Source of the DNA: JAGHBT01 sp035311885
GTDB taxonomy: Bacteria; Krumholzibacteriota; Krumholzibacteriia; Krumholzibacteriales; WJIX01
Direction: 5' to 3'
Assembly: GCA_964554125.1 (NCBI GenBank)
Contig: CAZKNG010000003.1
Coordinates: 1-64,000, forward strand
Length of the DNA: 64,000 bases
Numbering within the stretch: the first letter of the stretch is position 1; each line of letters opens with the position of its first letter. Shown here in pieces: positions 15,662 to 25,340 of this stretch. The notes under the pieces were generated by a model. The model made no database searches. It was not told the DNA's origin and saw only the letters and a program-made list of their open reading frames with translations. A program made the position numbers and the translations under genes.

Positions 15662-17272
15662 TTAAAACTTTTCATCATATTTTGTCCAGAGCATGTCACC
15701 TAATTCCCAGGCTTTTTTCACAACACTTCCACCCTGCCGGAGTGTGTAGTCTGTTAAAAACTCCCGCCTTCTTCTCTTATTCTTAATCATAAGAGCTTCT
15801 TTCTCGAACTCCAGCTGATCTGCAAACAACTTCTTCTGAACAGGATCCCAGCAGTTTCGAACGTCATGGCGCATATCTCCCCAGCGCTGGGCCGCGAGTG
15901 TTCCAAGACGGTTAAAAGCCCACCATGCTGATTTTCTTGTATATCCATCAGGTCTTCCCGGAGTCTTATACGACTCCGGAAGATCTTCAACCCCGCAATA
16001 AACGGGGATATAGACCGAAGTCGCTATATTATCCATCGCGAGCCAGACGACCCCTCCGATATCGTCAGGCAGCCACTCTCTTGACTGTATAATCGTACCG
16101 TACATCGTGTACCACCGCGCGATTGTCCGTTCTCCCAGAAATCTTATATCTCCGTCATCGGATACTTGAAACCAGCTTCCAGGTATGTCATCTATTTTCA
16201 GCTGATCATAGGGCAGGAATGGATTTGCCAGCGGAGATACTACCTCTTTACCATCTTCGTCTTTTACCGTTATCTTCCGGGTCATATCGTACGGTGTACC
16301 TTCATAATAATCCTTAAAAACATCGATCAGATCCTGAACGGAAACCTTCTCGTCAGGCTTAACGGAAAATGGATAGTTCTCCGAGGTGGGACTTAGATTC
16401 AGTGAAGGAGCGAGCATATCAAATACCCTCCACTCTCTTCTTCTGCCCGCGATAGATTTTCTGCTGTCGGGAGCATACACGTAGCAGAACTCGAAAGTTT
16501 CCCCCTTCTCCCACCAGCCGTTCTCCTCAGCCACACTGTAGATATTATCAGACGCCATGAAGTGATCGGAATCTTCAAGGTCCAGCCCCCTTATCCGGCT
16601 GGCATTGGCATTTACAGAAATATGATCGTCGGGAACCCTCTGTGCGGCCCACACAGCTCCGACCTTCCCCTTTCCCGGTCCTACTATCTCAAAATGCCAT
16701 ACCTCTTTCTTATCTGATATAGTCAGACATTCGCCAGCGTCATTCCAGCCGTATTTACTCGTTAATTCATCCGCTATCCTTATAGCTTCACGGGCGCTGG
16801 AAGCCCTCTGCAGCATCAACTTGCAAAGCCTCTGACAGTCAATCAGGCAACTATCTGACTGCAGTTCGTCTCTACCGCCGAATGTGGATTCGCCGATGGC
16901 CAGCTGCTTCTCATTTATACACGGATACGCGGTATTGAGATAACCGTATGTCTTTTCAATCTGTGGGATACTTCCTATCGGAATATGCTTGTATGCCGGC
17001 ATAGCCAGCGAATCGTCCGACTCCCTCCTGTACATAGTTACCTTTTCATTCCGGCCGTGCCTCTCTGCCGGCCTTACATCGATCCAGGAACGGGTTCTGT
17101 GGCTGTCGTCGGTGTGTGAAGTGATAACAGACCCGTCCACCGTGGCATCCCTGCCGGCTGTAATAGAGGTGCAGCCCTCCGGCACTCCTCCCTCCCAATC
17201 ACTCTTATCCCGCGAAAATAACACCACGGGTATCAATAAAAAGATAAAAATAACAGATATTCTCTTTCGCAT
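15662..17272 (-). CDS. Secreted C69 family dipeptidase
   Basis: The 536-residue protein has a signal peptide (hydrophobic residues 4-20) and the peptidase C69 opening GCTSITAGRDATVDGSVITSHTDD. Cys34 is the expected nucleophile, as in Lactobacillus PepD-type dipeptidases and related Ntn-hydrolases. GESTFGGRDE, the conserved ISVNANASRIR segment and WVDV-type RPAERH near residue 70 agree with the family. In Ntn enzymes the Cys is normally exposed by removal of preceding residues, so maturation beyond signal cleavage would be needed. It probably degrades dipeptides in the periplasm. It is monocistronic, between the porin leader and the dehydrogenase gene. Confidence 0.9.
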   Translation of the reverse strand: MRKRISVIFIFLLIPVVLFSRDKSDWEGGVPEGCTSITAGRDATVDGSVITSHTDDSHRTRSWIDVRPAERHGRNEKVTMYRRESDDSLAMPAYKHIPIGSIPQIEKTYGYLNTAYPCINEKQLAIGESTFGGRDELQSDSCLIDCQRLCKLMLQRASSAREAIRIADELTSKYGWNDAGECLTISDKKEVWHFEIVGPGKGKVGAVWAAQRVPDDHISVNANASRIRGLDLEDSDHFMASDNIYSVAEENGWWEKGETFEFCYVYAPDSRKSIAGRRREWRVFDMLAPSLNLSPTSENYPFSVKPDEKVSVQDLIDVFKDYYEGTPYDMTRKITVKDEDGKEVVSPLANPFLPYDQLKIDDIPGSWFQVSDDGDIRFLGERTIARWYTMYGTIIQSREWLPDDIGGVVWLAMDNIATSVYIPVYCGVEDLPESYKTPGRPDGYTRKSAWWAFNRLGTLAAQRWGDMRHDVRNCWDPVQKKLFADQLEFEKEALMIKNKRRRREFLTDYTLRQGGSVVKKAWELGDMLWTKYDEKF

Positions 17273-17448
17273 TGCAATCTCCTTATTTAAACCTGAACCT
17301 GATATTCCGATCGATTTATGTTCATCCGTAGGATACTAATATTTAATGTGGTAACCTGTCAAAGGATAAAGGGGTTGGAACTTCTTGCAATTTCACCTGC
17401 AGTTTTTATTTCCGGAGTGGTCCCCGGGCCATTCAAAGTGGCGCTGAT

Positions 17449-18384
17449 TTAATAACCTTTTGCAGTATCAATGAAGAACTCACTCCTTTGATTCTTTTGA
17501 AGTGATTCAAAAACATCTTTGAAACTTACCTCGATGTCACAGGTGTCGGTGAGAGCAGCCTGATGAGGTGTAATATAAACACTGTCATTCATCCATAGCC
17601 TGGATGAAGCCGGCAGGGGCTCTGAGCTGAAGACATCTAATGTCGCTCTGGATATATATCCTTTTTCTATAGAATCTAAAATCGTTTTCTCCTCGACCAG
17701 CCCGCCTCTTCCGACATTTATAAAATGAAGATTCTTAAAATTCGAGAAGAATTTTCCGCTTAGCATATTCTCGTTCTTACCCGCGGCCGGCAATGTGGAT
17801 ATCAGAATATCTATCTCCGGAGGTTCTGCAAGGAAATCACAGGCAGGATATACTTCCACAAAACAGGGGGTCTCTCTTCCGTCCGTATTGACACCGAGAA
17901 GCTCAAAACCAAATCCTGAAAGAAGCCTCGCCACTTCGCGACCCATATTTCCCGTTCCAAGTACAGCTATTCTATTCTTATTATCTTTCTCATTAACTAC
18001 CTTTCGCCAGACTCCGGATTTCTGCTGCTTGTAAAGCTCATATAAATTCTGCTTTTCTGCAAGAATATGAGCCAGGCAGTACTCCGCCATTTTTCTTCCC
18101 ATATTTCCCACAGTCCGTGATATTATTATATCTTCATTCAGATCATCCCTTTCAAGAAAGGCGTCCGCTCCGGCGCCGAAAGAGTGGATCCATAAAATAT
18201 GGGAGATATCGAGGTTTCGGGGCAAAGTGAATGCCGTAAGGGCATTATACTCATTCAGTGTTTCCTGATCGATACTCTCAAAATAATCTATACAGATATT
18301 TTCCGCTTCAGCATATTCTTTTATCCGTTCATGAAAATCCCGGGCGAGTCTTCCGGAAGTTATTATTCTGTATTTATCTGTCAT
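17449..18384 (-). CDS. D-isomer-specific 2-hydroxyacid dehydrogenase
   Basis: A 311-residue NAD(P)-dependent dehydrogenase with the dinucleotide loop VLGTGNMGREVARLL (about residues 141-155), the catalytic-arginine motif INVGRGGLVEE (about 226), the acid region FSSEPLP and the catalytic histidine in ITPHQAAL (about 276). It reduces 2-keto acids or oxidises D-2-hydroxy acids in the cytoplasm. The N-terminal half is divergent, so the substrate (glyoxylate, phosphoglycerate or other) cannot be named. No pathway neighbours help. It lies upstream of the dipeptidase, separated by 176 bases. Confidence 0.88.
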   Translation of the reverse strand: MTDKYRIITSGRLARDFHERIKEYAEAENICIDYFESIDQETLNEYNALTAFTLPRNLDISHILWIHSFGAGADAFLERDDLNEDIIISRTVGNMGRKMAEYCLAHILAEKQNLYELYKQQKSGVWRKVVNEKDNKNRIAVLGTGNMGREVARLLSGFGFELLGVNTDGRETPCFVEVYPACDFLAEPPEIDILISTLPAAGKNENMLSGKFFSNFKNLHFINVGRGGLVEEKTILDSIEKGYISRATLDVFSSEPLPASSRLWMNDSVYITPHQAALTDTCDIEVSFKDVFESLQKNQRSEFFIDTAKGY

Positions 18385-18520
18385 GTTGCATCATACCTCA
18401 ATAAACAGTATGCTTATTCCCGCTTGATATTACCACATCACAAAGAAAGAGAGAAGAAATCATCTGCTTTGAAAGCCCCCCAAGCAATTTCTCAGTTATC
18501 ATCTTAAAACACCATATCTT

Positions 18521-19681
18521 CTAACGAATTTCGTACCTGGCAAGGTAGCCTCGCAGCCCGCCGCTGTTAATCTCTTTCTTCCAGGATGCTTTGAGAAAAA
18601 CACTTTTAAGGAGATTTTTTCTGCCGAGATATATATAGGCAACAGCCCCGCCGCACCGTTCCTTCAGGAAAGTTACAAATTCATCGAGCAGAGCTTTTGC
18701 TCCTCCGGTATCACCGGAGCGTATTCCGTACGGAGGGTTACATATAATAACAGTTTTCTCAAGTGAATCTATGCTTTGAAAAGGCCTGCAGGTTATATCA
18801 ACATCCCCCCCTCCGGGAAGGCGTTTAAGATTATTCCCAGCTGCCCTCGCAGCATCTTCAGATAAATCACTTCCGGCTATCAGCCCCTCCGGAAGCGTTC
18901 TAATCTGCTTTTCATAATCCTTTTTAACCATTTCCCAGATTTCTTCATCAAAATCGGGTAACTGCTCAAATCCAAACTTACACCTGAGATAACCCGCAGG
19001 AATACGGCAAGCGTACATATATGCTTCGGCCAGCAGTGTTCCTGAACCGCACATTGGATCGTACAGCCGCCTCTGGCCGCTCCACCCGCTGAACTTTATT
19101 ATTGCGGCAGCTACTGTTTCCTGCATTGGAGCACTGACCGAATCGAGTCGATACCCCCTTCTGTGGAGTGAACCGCCTGAAGTGTCAACACTGATGGTAG
19201 CCTTGTTATTGTGAACATATAAATTCAGCCATAGATCCGGATCTTTAGGATCAACATCGGGCCTCCGGCCGCTTATCTCGCGAAAATAATCAACGACTGC
19301 GTCTTTGAGCCGCCGCTCAGCGTATTGAGAGTGGCGTATACGGCTTTTCGAGACATTAGCCTTTACGGCAAAGGTATCGTCAAGAGATAGCAGCCTTTTC
19401 CACGGCAGAGATTTAGCCGTTTTATATAGATATTTCTCGCTGTGGCAGTCAAATGTCAGGATCGGCGCGAGCACGTGCGACGCAAATCTTGAAGTGTAGT
19501 TTACCCGGTATAGCGTTTCATGATCGGCTGTGAAATATATTCCACGGTAGGTTGTCCTGACATCAGAGGCACCGAGCTTTGATATCTCTTCAGCTTCCAG
19601 TTTCTCCAATCCACTGGAGATTTGCGCGAAATATCTATTAGTTTTCTGGTACGCGAACCTATCATCTAATGAACGTTTCAT
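18521..19681 (-). CDS. THUMP-domain rRNA N2-guanine methyltransferase (RlmL/YpsC-like)
   Basis: The 386-residue protein has an N-terminal THUMP/ferredoxin-like part (residues 15-170) and a C-terminal Rossmann methyltransferase with LYDPMCGSGTLLAEAY near residue 205 (SAM site), AGSDLSEDAARAAG near 262 and the catalytic NPPYGIR near 310. This is the short RlmL/YpsC type that methylates guanine 2445 (E. coli numbering) of 23S rRNA, without the RlmK half found in the fused enzyme. Neighbouring genes are unrelated; 61 bases separate it from the SIS gene upstream. Confidence 0.88.
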   Translation of the reverse strand: MKRSLDDRFAYQKTNRYFAQISSGLEKLEAEEISKLGASDVRTTYRGIYFTADHETLYRVNYTSRFASHVLAPILTFDCHSEKYLYKTAKSLPWKRLLSLDDTFAVKANVSKSRIRHSQYAERRLKDAVVDYFREISGRRPDVDPKDPDLWLNLYVHNNKATISVDTSGGSLHRRGYRLDSVSAPMQETVAAAIIKFSGWSGQRRLYDPMCGSGTLLAEAYMYACRIPAGYLRCKFGFEQLPDFDEEIWEMVKKDYEKQIRTLPEGLIAGSDLSEDAARAAGNNLKRLPGGGDVDITCRPFQSIDSLEKTVIICNPPYGIRSGDTGGAKALLDEFVTFLKERCGGAVAYIYLGRKNLLKSVFLKASWKKEINSGGLRGYLARYEIR

Positions 19682-19742
19682 CTTTTCTTGCTTGATATAG
19701 CATACCCCTTTTTCGAATATCTTAAGCTTAAATAAGTACTTA

Positions 19743-20759
19743 CTATTCTATAAACTCGTTGCCCACTTTACGCGCGCGCTCAGGTTTATCTAAATTAATA
19801 TCCAGCGCTAACCCTATTTCAACAAGCAGGTTCCATCCAGCGGTCAGAAATATGTATGGATTCATATTTCCTCCTTCCGGAACACGTATAGTTGTAAACG
19901 GGGTATCTCTATCCGCGATCGCGATGACTGTCAGTCCAACACCTTCAACCAGGACTTCCTGAAATTTCTCTATTTCCTCCTCGATTGGATCTATTACAAA
20001 CACAATATCATTACTTTCCATGACCTCTTCGATACCGTGTACCGCGTAGGTGCCTTCGAGAAAGTCAGATTTCTTCCTTGTGATTTCATTCGTTTTCAGA
20101 GTAAGTTCTTCAGCTACACCGTCATCATAGCCCGCGAAATAAATTGTCGGCGCCTTTGCGGCTTTTTCAACGATACCGGGTTTTATACGCATGGTAAGTG
20201 TTTTTTTGATCTTGCCTGCCAGCTCTTTAAGATCGACTGAATTACTATTACCGGCAATATGCCATAATATCGATTCGTAAAAAAGAGCCTGTTCGACTAC
20301 ACTCTTTGTAGCCGCTACCGCCTGCTCCCATCCGCAATTTAAAACAAAGGTTTCATTACATGCCTCTTCGAGAAGTGTTCCCTCGTTGGCGGTAAGAGCA
20401 AAACGGAATTCATTGCCTTCATCTGCCAGTTTCTTGGCCAGTAAAACAACCTCCTTGGTCCTCCCCGAGTTTGAAGCGCAGAAAACCGCGAATTCAGACA
20501 GATCGTACTGCGCAGACTGACGTGATCCGTCTGTTGATATTGAAAGATCGAGTCCCATTTTCAACCCCTTGCGTATCGCATTTTTTGCGGGGTAGATTCT
20601 ACTTGAACCTTCACCTGTAAGCATAAGCCTGCCAGCATTTTGTATCTTGCAGGCAACCTCTTTCGTCTGGTCCGGATCAAAGTTCTCAACAACGCTTACA
20701 GTATCGATCATCTCCCTTGCTAAAGCGTATTTTGAATACTTCTCCTCTTCTATATTCAT
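19743..20759 (-). CDS. SIS-domain sugar-phosphate isomerase/regulator
   Basis: A 338-residue protein with two SIS domains, as in the isomerase half of GlmS and in AgaS/FrlB-type enzymes. LTGEGSSRIYPAKNA (about residues 52-66) and FCASNSGRTKEVV (about 113-125) form the first sugar-phosphate site; IYFAGYDDGVAEELTLKTNE near 208 starts the second. There is no glutaminase domain. It probably isomerises or deaminates an amino-sugar phosphate. It is encoded 131 bases after the DUF4954 gene in the same direction, which suggests a shared nucleotide-sugar role. Confidence 0.82.
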   Translation of the reverse strand: MNIEEEKYSKYALAREMIDTVSVVENFDPDQTKEVACKIQNAGRLMLTGEGSSRIYPAKNAIRKGLKMGLDLSISTDGSRQSAQYDLSEFAVFCASNSGRTKEVVLLAKKLADEGNEFRFALTANEGTLLEEACNETFVLNCGWEQAVAATKSVVEQALFYESILWHIAGNSNSVDLKELAGKIKKTLTMRIKPGIVEKAAKAPTIYFAGYDDGVAEELTLKTNEITRKKSDFLEGTYAVHGIEEVMESNDIVFVIDPIEEEIEKFQEVLVEGVGLTVIAIADRDTPFTTIRVPEGGNMNPYIFLTAGWNLLVEIGLALDINLDKPERARKVGNEFIE

Positions 20760-20890
20760 TCAATGCTCCTTCCGAAAAAAAAAAGAATAGAAAAACTCCG
20801 GCCGGGATCTATCTTTAAATCCCGATACTGAATCTCAAGTTACATTTATTAATATAGAACAACAGTTATAACTTGCCGTTATATCATTTG

Positions 20891-23101
20891 TTAAGAATCC
20901 CTCTTACTGATTTCACCTGCCAGCTTCTTAAAATCCTCTGTTTCCCCGCGCACCTGTTTTACAAAACTGTTGTCTTCGATCGTTCCAATCGCGGCGTTCA
21001 TCTCCTCAATATTTCTGTATGTATTCTGTCTGAACTTATTATCGAAATCCTTCTTTCTGGATCTATAGACGGCCCGGTTAACAAATTCCTGAATCTCAAC
21101 TGCTCTTTCAAGAGCTCCCAGCCAATCCTCTTTAGTAAACTCCGTATCGGAACCATTTATATCCCGAAGGGTAGCAAAGGCGTGTTTCTGTTTTTCAAAC
21201 GGATATTCCTGCCATAGCTGGTCATATCTTTCGTGAATATCCTTCCAGGAAGAAAGTTTCCCCTTAACAATATCTCTACGCAGACAGTCAACATCTCCTT
21301 CAGCGATAAGCTGTCCTCCTATATTAAGCCATCTCTCTTCGCGCTCACACCCTAGTTTTTCAACCATCGATGAAAATCTTAATGAAGGATCAGATGCCAT
21401 ATATTCTATCAGATTCTTTACAGCGTAATAATGAAGCATATCAGAATAGGCCCTGTATGCCTCATAAACTTTAAAGATGATGACCTTTCTTTTTGACTTT
21501 TCCATATTTTCGCCCAGAATTTCCAGTTTATCTATCTTTCCTTTAGAGCCGGTGAGAAGCTCACGCCCCGCTGCAGCCAGCTTATCTTCGTCTTCATTAC
21601 CGTCTAATTCACCTCTCTCGCGCAAGCTCGCTTTCGCTGCCGCAATCTCGAGCAGTCTACGGGCCTTTATTATTTCTTCCGCTGTATCCGGAGCTAAAGG
21701 GTCGAATTCAATATTCTGTATCTTCCTCTCGCGTTTGTCTCTATTCCTGAACTTGGAGGAATTTCTTGCCAGGGCATACATATTATACAACCACCAGTAT
21801 GCCGGCAGGACTTCAAGCCTGCCCTTTACGTCATTATTATTAACCAGTGAAAAGGGGAGAGGAATATCGAGTTCAGCCGGATAATCGGCTTTAGCAAGAA
21901 GAACAAAGGAAGCAAAACGGCACGAATGTTTAACGCTGACACATAATCCCGGCCAGAATCCTCTGCCCGCCTGAATTTCATTGTCGTTGGCGCGGCTGTT
22001 GTGATTTGAACCTATCGTAGCGCCCGCGGCCATATTACTCTGGCCCATAACCACAGAGGCTATCAGAAACGAATTGTTGTGATGCTGTTCGTGAGCGGGA
22101 AATATCAGATTGTTGAGGACTTCACAACATGAAATGGTAGAATTATCCCCCAGGAAGGAGTTTATAAGCCTCGCTCCGTATTTCAGATTTGAATTATCAC
22201 CAAGAATAAACCTCACTGCCTTGCAGCCGTAAAAGACATGACAACCGAAACCGATAATACCATTTACGAGCTCTACACCCTCTCCGATCTGTGTCTTTTC
22301 TGTTTCCGATGAATTAATAGTAAGATTCTTTAATTTGTTGACCCCTTTAATATAACAATGGGAACCGATCTTTACATCTTTTAGAATACGTGAATTCTTG
22401 ATAACACACTGACTTCCGATAGTACCGTAATATCCTCTGCTTGAATCAAAACTCTCCTGAGTTATCTTCTTCAATTTTTCCTGCAGCGCCGTGTCATCTC
22501 TGTATTTTGCCCATATATAGGCGTCAGCTGTTATTATACCTTCGAAGGGCAACACGCTGCGGCATCCCGCTTCATTCATCAGGTCGAGCCATATTCGTAC
22601 TTCCTCCTGCTCACCCTCCTTTATAATTCCATTTCCGAATTTGGCGTGATTTGTAGTATGCATTTCATTGATATTTGACAAAATAGTTCTGTCACCCACA
22701 ATGAAATGTGATAAATAAAATACATCGTGGACCGCTACATCATCTCCTATATCACACGCAATTATCAAACTGTTTGTAATTCCGGCAGGCACCTTCAGAT
22801 CATGGTGGTCAAGGATCACGTTTCTCACGTTTCCTATTCGAACACGGCCGTAGAAATCATTATTCTTTATCTGTCCGGGATCAAATTTGTCGGTTACGAA
22901 TATTTCATCCCAGTTATCGGAAGTATTGTTATTCTTCACAAGCCTGCGCACTTCATCGGAGCTGAGGTTACGCCACCTTTTTTCAGGCCATAAAGCCTGG
23001 CTATAACGATGGTAGTACTCATCTTTTCCCTTCGGAAGGTACTCCTCCGGAATAAAATTTCTACCTATAACACCTGCCGGTAAAATTCTGACACTATCCA
23101 A
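20891..23101 (-). CDS. DUF4954 family left-handed beta-helix protein
   Basis: A 736-residue protein of the DUF4954 type. The first 430 residues contain many hexapeptide-like turns (NVILDH, GDDVAVHDVF, GDRTILSNINEMHTTNHAK, KIGSHCYIKG, GDNSNLKYGA, GSNHNSRAND) typical of a left-handed parallel beta helix as in GlmU or UDP-sugar acyltransferases. The last 300 residues are mainly charged helices. A nucleotidyl or acyl transfer role on sugar nucleotides is a guess from fold alone; function is not known. The family is common in Bacteroidetes. It is followed by the SIS gene and diverges from the lipoprotein gene. Confidence 0.8.
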   Translation of the reverse strand: MDSVRILPAGVIGRNFIPEEYLPKGKDEYYHRYSQALWPEKRWRNLSSDEVRRLVKNNNTSDNWDEIFVTDKFDPGQIKNNDFYGRVRIGNVRNVILDHHDLKVPAGITNSLIIACDIGDDVAVHDVFYLSHFIVGDRTILSNINEMHTTNHAKFGNGIIKEGEQEEVRIWLDLMNEAGCRSVLPFEGIITADAYIWAKYRDDTALQEKLKKITQESFDSSRGYYGTIGSQCVIKNSRILKDVKIGSHCYIKGVNKLKNLTINSSETEKTQIGEGVELVNGIIGFGCHVFYGCKAVRFILGDNSNLKYGARLINSFLGDNSTISCCEVLNNLIFPAHEQHHNNSFLIASVVMGQSNMAAGATIGSNHNSRANDNEIQAGRGFWPGLCVSVKHSCRFASFVLLAKADYPAELDIPLPFSLVNNNDVKGRLEVLPAYWWLYNMYALARNSSKFRNRDKRERKIQNIEFDPLAPDTAEEIIKARRLLEIAAAKASLRERGELDGNEDEDKLAAAGRELLTGSKGKIDKLEILGENMEKSKRKVIIFKVYEAYRAYSDMLHYYAVKNLIEYMASDPSLRFSSMVEKLGCEREERWLNIGGQLIAEGDVDCLRRDIVKGKLSSWKDIHERYDQLWQEYPFEKQKHAFATLRDINGSDTEFTKEDWLGALERAVEIQEFVNRAVYRSRKKDFDNKFRQNTYRNIEEMNAAIGTIEDNSFVKQVRGETEDFKKLAGEISKRDS

Positions 23102-23350
23102 TTGTTCCTGCTCCCTCTGTCAAATCTCTCATTTTTTATATTATTATTGATTTATTGCCAACTGAAAGTGTACAATCAAATAGATAAGATTTCAAGATTA
23201 TTCCCTCTCTCCTTGATATTTTCCACTAAAGATATAAATGATATACAGGATATATCCGATTCTCAGCAATTCTTCTAAAAACCACAGAAGTTAAATATTC
23301 AGTTACATAACATATATTAGATCTTAAGGTTAGAGTGTACCCCCTAATCG

Positions 23351-23379
23351 TTGACAAAATGGGTGATTTCCGTTATATT
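23351..23379 (+). promoter_or_regulatory. Near-consensus sigma-70 promoter of the lipoprotein gene
   Basis: TTGACA at 23351-23356 and TATATT at 23374-23379 are spaced by 17 bases. Transcription would start near 23386, just before the GGAGA ribosome-binding site and the ATG at 23400, giving a very short leader. This is the right-hand part of the 298-base divergent spacer 23102-23399; the rest of that spacer shows no further clear site. Confidence 0.75.
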
Positions 23380-23399
23380 AAATCAATGGAGACAAGAAG

Positions 23400-23945
23400 A
23401 TGAAAAAGATAAATCCCTATTTCCTCAGCTTACTTTCCGCTCTCGCGCTTATCCTTTTTACATCCGGATGCTATACAATACTGAACCATCCCCGTGTCGA
23501 AACTGAACCACAGAATGACTATGAATATTATTCCTGTTCCGACTGCCATGGTCAAAACGCCTATTTTGGTCACTACTATCCTCCCCTCGCATATCCCGGC
23601 ATGTGGCATGATTACTACATTCAACCATGGTGGTACGGTGAAATAGACAATACCGGGGAACAGGATATTCCGGTAAGAAGTATAATTGGAGATAGAGAAA
23701 TAAGAATCCAGGATAATGATTTTATTACAAACCCCGGCAATATACGCGGCGGGTCTCCAACGGCCAGGGAAGTCAGAAAGACCGACACAGAGAAAAGTAA
23801 CACAAACAGCGGTTCAACAAAGGATAATAGAACAAAAAGAATAAAGAGGTCTGAAAGAAAAGCACGGGAAAGCTCGAAAACAAGAGATAATAACGATTCC
23901 AGAGATAACAACAAAGACAGATCAGGTGATGATAATCGCCGATAA
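23400..23945 (+). CDS. Lipoprotein with CxxCH motif and charged tail
   Basis: A 181-residue protein with a lipoprotein signal (hydrophobic stretch then TSGC, Cys24 as lipidation site). The middle has a CSDCHG sequence near residue 46, a CxxCH heme-c or metal-binding motif, in a segment very rich in Tyr, His, Trp and Pro. From about residue 115 the protein is low-complexity with Asn, Asp, Ser, Lys and Arg (about 65 residues). I do not recognise a family. A single CxxCH alone is weak evidence for heme. Its strong promoter and the barrel-protein gene 45 bases downstream suggest an envelope role, possibly together. Confidence 0.7.
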   Translation: MKKINPYFLSLLSALALILFTSGCYTILNHPRVETEPQNDYEYYSCSDCHGQNAYFGHYYPPLAYPGMWHDYYIQPWWYGEIDNTGEQDIPVRSIIGDREIRIQDNDFITNPGNIRGGSPTAREVRKTDTEKSNTNSGSTKDNRTKRIKRSERKARESSKTRDNNDSRDNNKDRSGDDNRR

Positions 23946-23990
23946 GTTTTATCAGATGTCCATCCACTTCTTTTCGCTGCGAGGTGAATA

Positions 23991-25340
23991 TTGAATAAAG
24001 GAAAAATAGTTATTTTTACTGTAATAATGCTCTTTGCTGCCATTTCTGTTCGTTCACAGATAATAGAGACTATTTCTGCTCGTTCACAGATAATAGGAAG
24101 TCTGCAGGCTGACAGGCTGGGCTTTCTCAACACATACCAGTCGGGCGGAAGGGCGGCATCTCTTGGCGGAGCTTATACTGCTGTAAGTAACGACGCGTTC
24201 GCTCTGATCTACAACCCCGCGGGTCTGACTCAGATAAAAAAGAAGGAATTATCATTCGGTATACATTACAGCACGGAAGATCTATCCACTAATTACGACG
24301 GACATAATTTTCTGCTTCCTAATTCTTCCGCCGGGATAAGTCACCTCACAACAGTATATCCCTTCCCCACTTACCGGGGTAGCCTGGTTCTCGGGTTCGG
24401 TGTTTTCAAAGTGGCGGATTCAGATCTGGAATATTTCAAGAGTTCTTACCGGGCTGATCTGAACGGCACTGTCACGAATACACTCAATCAGACGGGAAAT
24501 ATATATCAGTACCGTTTCGGCGCGGGAGTCGATATTTCACCGAGGATAGCAGCAGGCGCTAATCTCGTGGTTTGGGACGGATCTTCGGGATTCGTGGAAG
24601 ATATTTCCTTCGAGCATACAACCTTGGATTCATTCTATGTTTTCAGTGATGACGTTTCTGTCAATCTCGACGGGCTGAGTATGGAGATCGGCCTGCTGTT
24701 CAGATTGTCCAAGGCACTCAGAGCCGGACTAAAGATAAGCACTCCTGCATGGTTATCGTACGACGGGAACGCCGTTGAATACTATGACGGAAGTTATTCA
24801 GACGGCGCCGGGTGGACAACAGATCCTTATTACTATTATATCGAAGACGAGTATACACTGCCCATGAAACTTAGAGGAGGAGTGTCATACCGATTCAGGA
24901 ACCTTCTTCTATGCGCGGACGCCGAATATTGTGACTATACTCAGACTGAATATAACGGTAAAAAACTATACGTTAACCGTGCTGGTGCTGTCCTGGAGAA
25001 AACACTTGATTTTAGTTTTGGAGCAGAGTTTACTCTCCCCTTCTACCCGGCTAAACTCCGGGCGGGTTATTCCTATCACCCCTCCAGATTTATTGGAATG
25101 GAAGAATTGGCCTATATAGAAGAACCAACACCCGAAACAATTAACATTAAATCTAACTGGTCTCTTTTCGACGTTATAAAGAAGCGCCAGCTCTATTCCT
25201 TCGGCGTAGGAGGGCTTATAGACAAGGTTCTAAAGCTCGACCTGACTGTTTCAGTAGGAAGTTTCGAAAGGGAGACAGAATATCTGACAGAAACTGTAGA
25301 ATTTACTAAAACCTCCCTTTCAACATCTTATCGATTCTAA
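23991..25340 (+). CDS. PorV/FadL-like outer-membrane protein
   Basis: A 449-residue barrel protein read from TTG at 23991, preceded by a GAGGTGAATA ribosome-binding site. After a signal peptide, GGRAASLGGAYTAVSNDAFALIYNPAGL (split here as GGRAASLGGAYT and NDAFALIYNPAGL, about residues 52-78) is the signature of the FadL/PorV/OmpP1 class, followed by amphipathic strands and a C-terminal strand ending SLSTSYRF with a terminal Phe. FadL members import hydrophobic compounds; PorV members serve secretion. The two cannot be told apart here. The signal-peptide region contains a 30-bp tandem duplication. It shares a transcript with the lipoprotein gene. Confidence 0.82.
   Translation: MNKGKIVIFTVIMLFAAISVRSQIIETISARSQIIGSLQADRLGFLNTYQSGGRAASLGGAYTAVSNDAFALIYNPAGLTQIKKKELSFGIHYSTEDLSTNYDGHNFLLPNSSAGISHLTTVYPFPTYRGSLVLGFGVFKVADSDLEYFKSSYRADLNGTVTNTLNQTGNIYQYRFGAGVDISPRIAAGANLVVWDGSSGFVEDISFEHTTLDSFYVFSDDVSVNLDGLSMEIGLLFRLSKALRAGLKISTPAWLSYDGNAVEYYDGSYSDGAGWTTDPYYYYIEDEYTLPMKLRGGVSYRFRNLLLCADAEYCDYTQTEYNGKKLYVNRAGAVLEKTLDFSFGAEFTLPFYPAKLRAGYSYHPSRFIGMEELAYIEEPTPETINIKSNWSLFDVIKKRQLYSFGVGGLIDKVLKLDLTVSVGSFERETEYLTETVEFTKTSLSTSYRF
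24042..24101 (+). repeat. In-frame 30-bp tandem duplication at the signal-peptide junction
   Basis: Units at 24042-24071 and 24072-24101 are alike over their first 25 bases with one mismatch. They encode ISVRSQIIET followed by ISARSQIIGS, so the likely signal peptidase site (after RS, before Q) is present twice. Confidence 0.8.

Noticed and set aside
21477..21884. 135-codon open frame on the plus strand
   Set aside because: It lies antisense inside the DUF4954 gene, is serine/leucine-rich low-complexity sequence and has no family likeness.
23621..24133. 170-codon open frame on the minus strand
   Set aside because: Antisense to the lipoprotein and barrel genes; its content mirrors the charged tail of the lipoprotein.
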